Source: Novosphingobium sp.
GTDB taxonomy: Bacteria > Pseudomonadota > Alphaproteobacteria > Sphingomonadales > Sphingomonadaceae
Length of the DNA stretch: 64,000 bases
Reading direction: 5' to 3'
NCBI RefSeq assembly: GCF_020852455.1
Contig: NZ_JADZAT010000032.1
Span: forward strand, 1-64,000
A program made the position numbers and the translations under genes. Position 1 is the stretch's first letter; every line of letters begins with the position of its first letter. Positions 60,522-64,000 of this stretch are shown here, one piece after another. The notes under the pieces were generated by a model. The model was not told where the DNA came from. It saw only the letters and a program-made list of their open reading frames with translations, and made no database searches.

Positions 60522-61880
60522 ATGAACCAGGCTCTGCATTTTTCCGAAGCCCTGCTGCCCACCGGCTGGGCCCGCAATGTGCGGGTCACCATCGCCGATG
60601 GTCGCTTTGCCGGTATCGAATGTGTAGTGCCGCCCCGGCCCGACGATCAGCGCCACACGGTCGCCCTGCCCGGCTTGCCCAACCTCCATTCGCACGCCTT
60701 CCAGCGCGGGATGGCCGGCCTCGCCGAACGACGCGGCAGCAGTGCCGACAGCTTCTGGACCTGGCGCGAGGCGATGTACCACTTCCTAGACCGGATGCAG
60801 CCGCACCATGTCGCTGCGGTGGCGGCGCTGGCCTATGCCGAAATGCTTGAAAGCGGCTTCACCCGGGTGGGCGAATTCCACTATCTCCACCATGATCCCG
60901 CCGGGGCCGCCTATGGCAATGTGGCCGCGATGGCCGGGGCGGTGGCCGAGGCCGCGCACGAAACCGGGATCGCGATGACCCTGCTGCCGGTGTTCTATGC
61001 CCATGCCGATTTCGGCGGAGCGGCGCCCAAGCCAGGGCAGCGCCGCTTCATCTGCGACCTTGAGAGCTTCGCACAACTGCACCAGGGCTGCGGCGCGGCA
61101 ATCGCGGACCTGGCCGACGCCGTGCTGGGCCTGGCCCCGCATTCGCTGCGTGCGGTGACTGCAGAAGAACTGGCCGCGCTGCTGGCGCTCCATCCCGCCG
61201 GCCCGGTCCACATCCACGCCGCCGAGCAGGTGGCCGAGGTGGAGGCAAGCCTGGCCTGGAGCGGGCAGCGCCCGGTCGAATGGCTGCTGGACCATGCCCC
61301 GCTCGATCCCCGCTGGTGCCTGATCCACGCCACCCACACCACTGCCGCCGAAGCCAAGGGCATGGCGGCACGCGGCGTGGTTGCTGGGCTGTGCCCGGTG
61401 ACCGAGGCCAATCTGGGCGACGGGATCTTTCCCGCGCTCGAATACCGCGCGGCGGGCGGGCAGTTCGGCCTGGGAACCGATTCGAATGTGCTGATCGACG
61501 CTTCGGAAGAGCTGCGCTGGCTGGAATACGTCCAGCGCCTGAGCCACCGTGGGCGCAACCTGCTGGCCGGGGGGCACGAGGCGAGCACCGGCGGCGATAC
61601 CTACCGTGCCGCGCTGGCCGGTGGTTCGCAGGCGCTGGGCGCCCCGGCAGGCCTGGCCGAGGGCAACCCTGCCGATTTCCTCACGCTCGATCCCGGCCAT
61701 CCCTCGCTGGTCGGGGCCAGCCGGGATCGCTGGCTCGATGGCTGGATCTTCGCGGCTGGTCGCAGTGCGATCGACGGGGTCTGGCGCAGTGGGCGGCAAG
61801 TGGTTGCAGCTGGGCGCCACCTGCAACGCGAAGGAATCGTCCAGCGCTATCAGGCAGTCCTGGCCGAGCTGCTGGGATGA
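60522..61880 (+). CDS. hutF: Formimidoylglutamate deiminase HutF
   Basis: HutF releases ammonia from formimidoylglutamate to give formylglutamate, step 4, which HutG then hydrolyses. The 452-aa amidohydrolase has the metal motif [36 protein letters not shown] and [20 protein letters not shown] (20 residues shown at most). ATG at 60522 follows the operator region. The stop overlaps hutC (ATGA), so the regulator is made with it. Confidence 0.96.
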   Translation: MNQALHFSEALLPTGWARNVRVTIADGRFAGIECVVPPRPDDQRHTVALPGLPNLHSHAFQRGMAGLAERRGSSADSFWTWREAMYHFLDRMQPHHVAAVAALAYAEMLESGFTRVGEFHYLHHDPAGAAYGNVAAMAGAVAEAAHETGIAMTLLPVFYAHADFGGAAPKPGQRRFICDLESFAQLHQGCGAAIADLADAVLGLAPHSLRAVTAEELAALLALHPAGPVHIHAAEQVAEVEASLAWSGQRPVEWLLDHAPLDPRWCLIHATHTTAAEAKGMAARGVVAGLCPVTEANLGDGIFPALEYRAAGGQFGLGTDSNVLIDASEELRWLEYVQRLSHRGRNLLAGGHEASTGGDTYRAALAGGSQALGAPAGLAEGNPADFLTLDPGHPSLVGASRDRWLDGWIFAAGRSAIDGVWRSGRQVVAAGRHLQREGIVQRYQAVLAELLG

Positions 61881-62569
61881 AACCCGCGCCGCTGCACGAG
61901 CAGATCCGCAGTGGGATCGAGGCGCGGATCCTGTCCGGCGCCTGGCCGCCGGGCCATCCGGTGCCGAGCGAAGCCGAGCTGATGGCCGAGCACCAGTGCG
62001 CACGGATGACGGTCAACAAGGCATTGACCGCGCTGGCCGCCGCCGGCCTGGTCGAGCGCCGCCGCCGCGCCGGGACCTTTGTCGCGCGTCCGCGCAGCCA
62101 GGCCATGGTGCTGGAGATCACCGACTTGGCACGCGAGGTTGCCGCGCGCGGCGAAGACTATCGCTGGGATCTGGTCCGCCGCAGCACCGAACGGTCGGAC
62201 GCGCTGGGACCCATGGCACCCCTGCTGCGGATCGAGGGCGTGCATCATGCCGCAGGGCATCCGCTGGCCTTCGAGAGCCGGCTGGTCAACCTGGCCGAAG
62301 TGCCCGCGATCGCCGATGCGGACCTTGCCGCCGAAGCCCCCGGCACCTGGCTGCTGGCGCATGCTCCCTGGACCGAGGCCGAGCACCGGATCACCGCCGA
62401 AGCGGCGAATGCCGCGCTGGCCGAGGCATTGGCCTGTCCGCTGGGGAGCGCCTGCCTGACAATCCATCGCCGGACCTGGCGCGGCGCGGCACCGGTGACG
62501 CTGGTGACCCAGCATTTTGCCCCGGGCCGCCACGAACTGGTTGCGCGGTTCGGGGCCAGGACGGGCTAA
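61877..62569 (+). CDS. hutC: Histidine utilisation repressor HutC (GntR/HutC family)
   Basis: This 230-aa regulator has an N-terminal GntR winged helix (QIRSGIEARILSGAWPPGHP, then PSEAELMAEHQCARMTVNKA) and a C-terminal UTRA ligand domain (LLRIEGVHHAAGHPLAFESR). In relatives it binds urocanate and represses hut genes. It is translationally coupled to hutF and presumably binds the palindrome at 60479-60496, regulating both operons and itself. Confidence 0.93.
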   Translation: MKPAPLHEQIRSGIEARILSGAWPPGHPVPSEAELMAEHQCARMTVNKALTALAAAGLVERRRRAGTFVARPRSQAMVLEITDLAREVAARGEDYRWDLVRRSTERSDALGPMAPLLRIEGVHHAAGHPLAFESRLVNLAEVPAIADADLAAEAPGTWLLAHAPWTEAEHRITAEAANAALAEALACPLGSACLTIHRRTWRGAAPVTLVTQHFAPGRHELVARFGARTG

Positions 62570-62582
62570 CCCCCCCTGCAGA

Positions 62583-64000
62583 TCAGAACCGCAGCCGCAC
62601 TCCGGCGCGCACGGCGTTGTCGCCCAGCATGTCGGACCCGGTGCGGTAGGTGTACTCAAGATCGATCAGCAGGCTTGATCCCAACTCAAGCTCACCGCCC
62701 GCCCCGACCAGGAACCGGTCACGGTCAAAGCCGTTGAGGGTGATGGTCGAGAACTGGGAAACCGCCTGGTTGGCATAGCCGACCCGGGCGAAGGAATCGC
62801 CCTGCAGATCGCGCTGGTATTCCATCCGCACCTTGGGCGAGAACCGCCCGCGGCTGAGCGCGAAGTGGTGCTGGTAGACCCCGCCGACCGACAGCGCGGT
62901 GAAATCGACGTTCTGGTCAAGGAAGCTCAGATCGAACAGCGAACCGCTGTATTCGACATAGGCCCCCAGATTGCCGCGCGCCAGATCGAGCCGCAGGTAG
63001 GGCGCGAACCGCCAGGTTTCACGATTGAAGTCCGCAGTGGCGCTGACCGAGGCGAACCACTGGTGACCCTTGCGGTTGGAATCGACCGTACCGCCGGTTG
63101 ACGTGATGTAACGGCGCAGGCCAAAGTCGATCCATTGGTATCCGGCCAGCCAGTCAACGAACACTTCGGGAGTGATCCGGTGGCTGGCATAGCCGACCAC
63201 CGACTGGCTCGAGGCGGAAATCCGCGAGCCGTTGTCGCCCAGATCCTGGCGTTCATGCCCGAAGCCCAGACCGACACCCGCCGTCAGGCTTTCGCCAAAG
63301 CGGCGGTCAACCCCCATCGACAGCCCCTGGGTCAGGAACTCGTACGAGGGGCGCCCGGTTGTCGCATCGCGGTCGCCGAAGCGGATCGTGCCTGCAGTCC
63401 AGACCCCGATCCGGCCTTCATCGCCCGGCGCGGTTGACCCGGTCGGACCGGCATGGGCCGCTCCGCCAGGTGCCGTGTCGTTGGTCTTGAGCAGCGGGCC
63501 GCGGCCATCGAAACCGCATTCCGGCATCGAGTTGCGGATCTGCATGTCGCGGCACAGCGATGTGGTCGCCGCCAGCCGCATCCCGTTCGAGACGCTCAGC
63601 GGGCCCGGCTTGTGGAGCTGCTGGAGCCGGTTCTGGAAGTTTTCGATCTGCACATCGGCAAAACGGCGGGCAATCACGGCCTGGCCCTCAACCATGCTGC
63701 GCACTTCGGGATCGTTTGCCGGATCCGGCCGCGCGATGACCGAGAAGGTATAGGCCCGCGACCCGGTCCCGGCGGTGCCGCCGGTGCTGTCGGTCGCGGT
63801 GATCGTCACGGCAAAGGTGCCGCTGACCGTCGGTGTGCCGGTGATCGCGCCGGTGGTGGTGTTAAGCCCCAGCCCGGCCGGCAGTGACCCGGCAGTCACC
63901 GCATAGCTGTAGGGCGCGTTGCCGCCACTGGCCACCACGGTCTGGCTATAGGCGATCCCCATGTTGGCCGCCGGCAAGGTGGCCGGGTTGATCGTCAGCA
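62583..64000 (-). CDS. Autotransporter-type outer membrane protein with putative Ig domain (5' end outside window)
   Basis: The last ~470 codons are in the window. The visible N-terminal side carries a He_PIG-type Ig fold (SQTVVASGGNAPYSYAVTAG, LNTTTGAITGTPTVSGTFAV). A linker has two cysteines (SLCRDMQIRNSMPECGFDG), and a C-terminal barrel of about 280 residues follows. It has alternating aromatic strands (GRIGVWTAGTIRFGDRDATT, LSMGVDRRFGESLTAGVGLG). The final residues RAGVRLRF end in the Phe that targets outer membrane barrels. The upstream Ig repeats presumably continue beyond 64000. It converges on hutC with 13 bp between stops. Confidence 0.88.
   Translation of the reverse strand, partial: LTINPATLPAANMGIAYSQTVVASGGNAPYSYAVTAGSLPAGLGLNTTTGAITGTPTVSGTFAVTITATDSTGGTAGTGSRAYTFSVIARPDPANDPEVRSMVEGQAVIARRFADVQIENFQNRLQQLHKPGPLSVSNGMRLAATTSLCRDMQIRNSMPECGFDGRGPLLKTNDTAPGGAAHAGPTGSTAPGDEGRIGVWTAGTIRFGDRDATTGRPSYEFLTQGLSMGVDRRFGESLTAGVGLGFGHERQDLGDNGSRISASSQSVVGYASHRITPEVFVDWLAGYQWIDFGLRRYITSTGGTVDSNRKGHQWFASVSATADFNRETWRFAPYLRLDLARGNLGAYVEYSGSLFDLSFLDQNVDFTALSVGGVYQHHFALSRGRFSPKVRMEYQRDLQGDSFARVGYANQAVSQFSTITLNGFDRDRFLVGAGGELELGSSLLIDLEYTYRTGSDMLGDNAVRAGVRLRF

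Overview
The window is high-GC chromosomal DNA from an alphaproteobacterium, most likely a sphingomonad (Novosphingobium/Sphingomonas/Erythrobacter relatives). This is inferred from the gene content: a MipZ-type division ATPase, an argD-argF-hslO operon, a tonB-exbB-exbD-exbD cluster, a petA-petB-petC cytochrome bc1 operon, and many translationally coupled genes with 4-nt ATGA/GTGA overlaps. I see no plasmid, phage or transposase genes and no CRISPR array. One tRNA (Gly-TCC) is present.

Layout. 1-9.5 kb: tail of an OmpA-like gene, Cu/Zn superoxide dismutase, an MFS transporter, queC, the argD-argF-hslO operon, a glycine-rich protein with two cold-shock domains, and a small operon ending in a fatty acid hydroxylase/sterol desaturase. 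9.5-19.7 kb: a GMC oxidoreductase coupled to a Gre-like factor, a small GIY-YIG nuclease bracketed by palindromic repeats, a DEAD-box helicase, hisN-prs, glpX, hom and two secreted unknowns. 20-23.3 kb: tonB, exbB and three exbD genes, the third behind a terminator with its own promoter. 23.3-30.6 kb: a ligase-associated-type DEXH helicase, a DUF4010 membrane protein, phosphomannomutase, a J-domain protein, mipZ and panC.

30.7-40.2 kb is the most distinctive region. Two parallel modules each consist of a divergent AraC-type regulator and a coupled operon containing a BKACE (DUF849) beta-keto acid cleavage enzyme. Module 1 has a CMD-family protein, BKACE-1, a short-chain dehydrogenase and an MFS transporter. 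Module 2 has a quinone oxidoreductase, a TauD-type dioxygenase, BKACE-2 and an RBBP9-type hydrolase. Both divergent promoters carry direct repeats 21 bp apart, as expected for AraC dimers. I infer a catabolic pathway for an unidentified beta-keto acid precursor.

40.1-52.2 kb: tRNA-Gly, aqpZ, the bc1 operon, an apparently frameshifted pgeF, pepN, a Ste24-like M48 protease, an epimerase, an EamA exporter, a threonine aldolase-like enzyme, a small GNAT and a 42-residue membrane peptide. 52.2-54.4 kb: a TetR gene facing a reductase and a membrane protein across a promoter covered by a perfect 12-bp inverted repeat. The base composition here looks lower in GC than the neighbours, suggesting a transferred cassette. 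54.5-62.6 kb: a complete five-step histidine utilisation locus (hutH, hutU, hutI, hutF, hutG, hutC) with a PhyH-family dioxygenase embedded in it. The window ends inside an autotransporter-like outer membrane protein.

Two families of long palindromic intergenic elements recur. One is built on CCCCGGGCTTGACCCGGGG (11.6, 12.1 and 35.4 kb). The other is built on GGCCCGCTCCCCCTCCCGG (13.9 and 44.1 kb). Start codons were chosen by Shine-Dalgarno spacing and overlap with the upstream gene, so several differ from the longest open frame.
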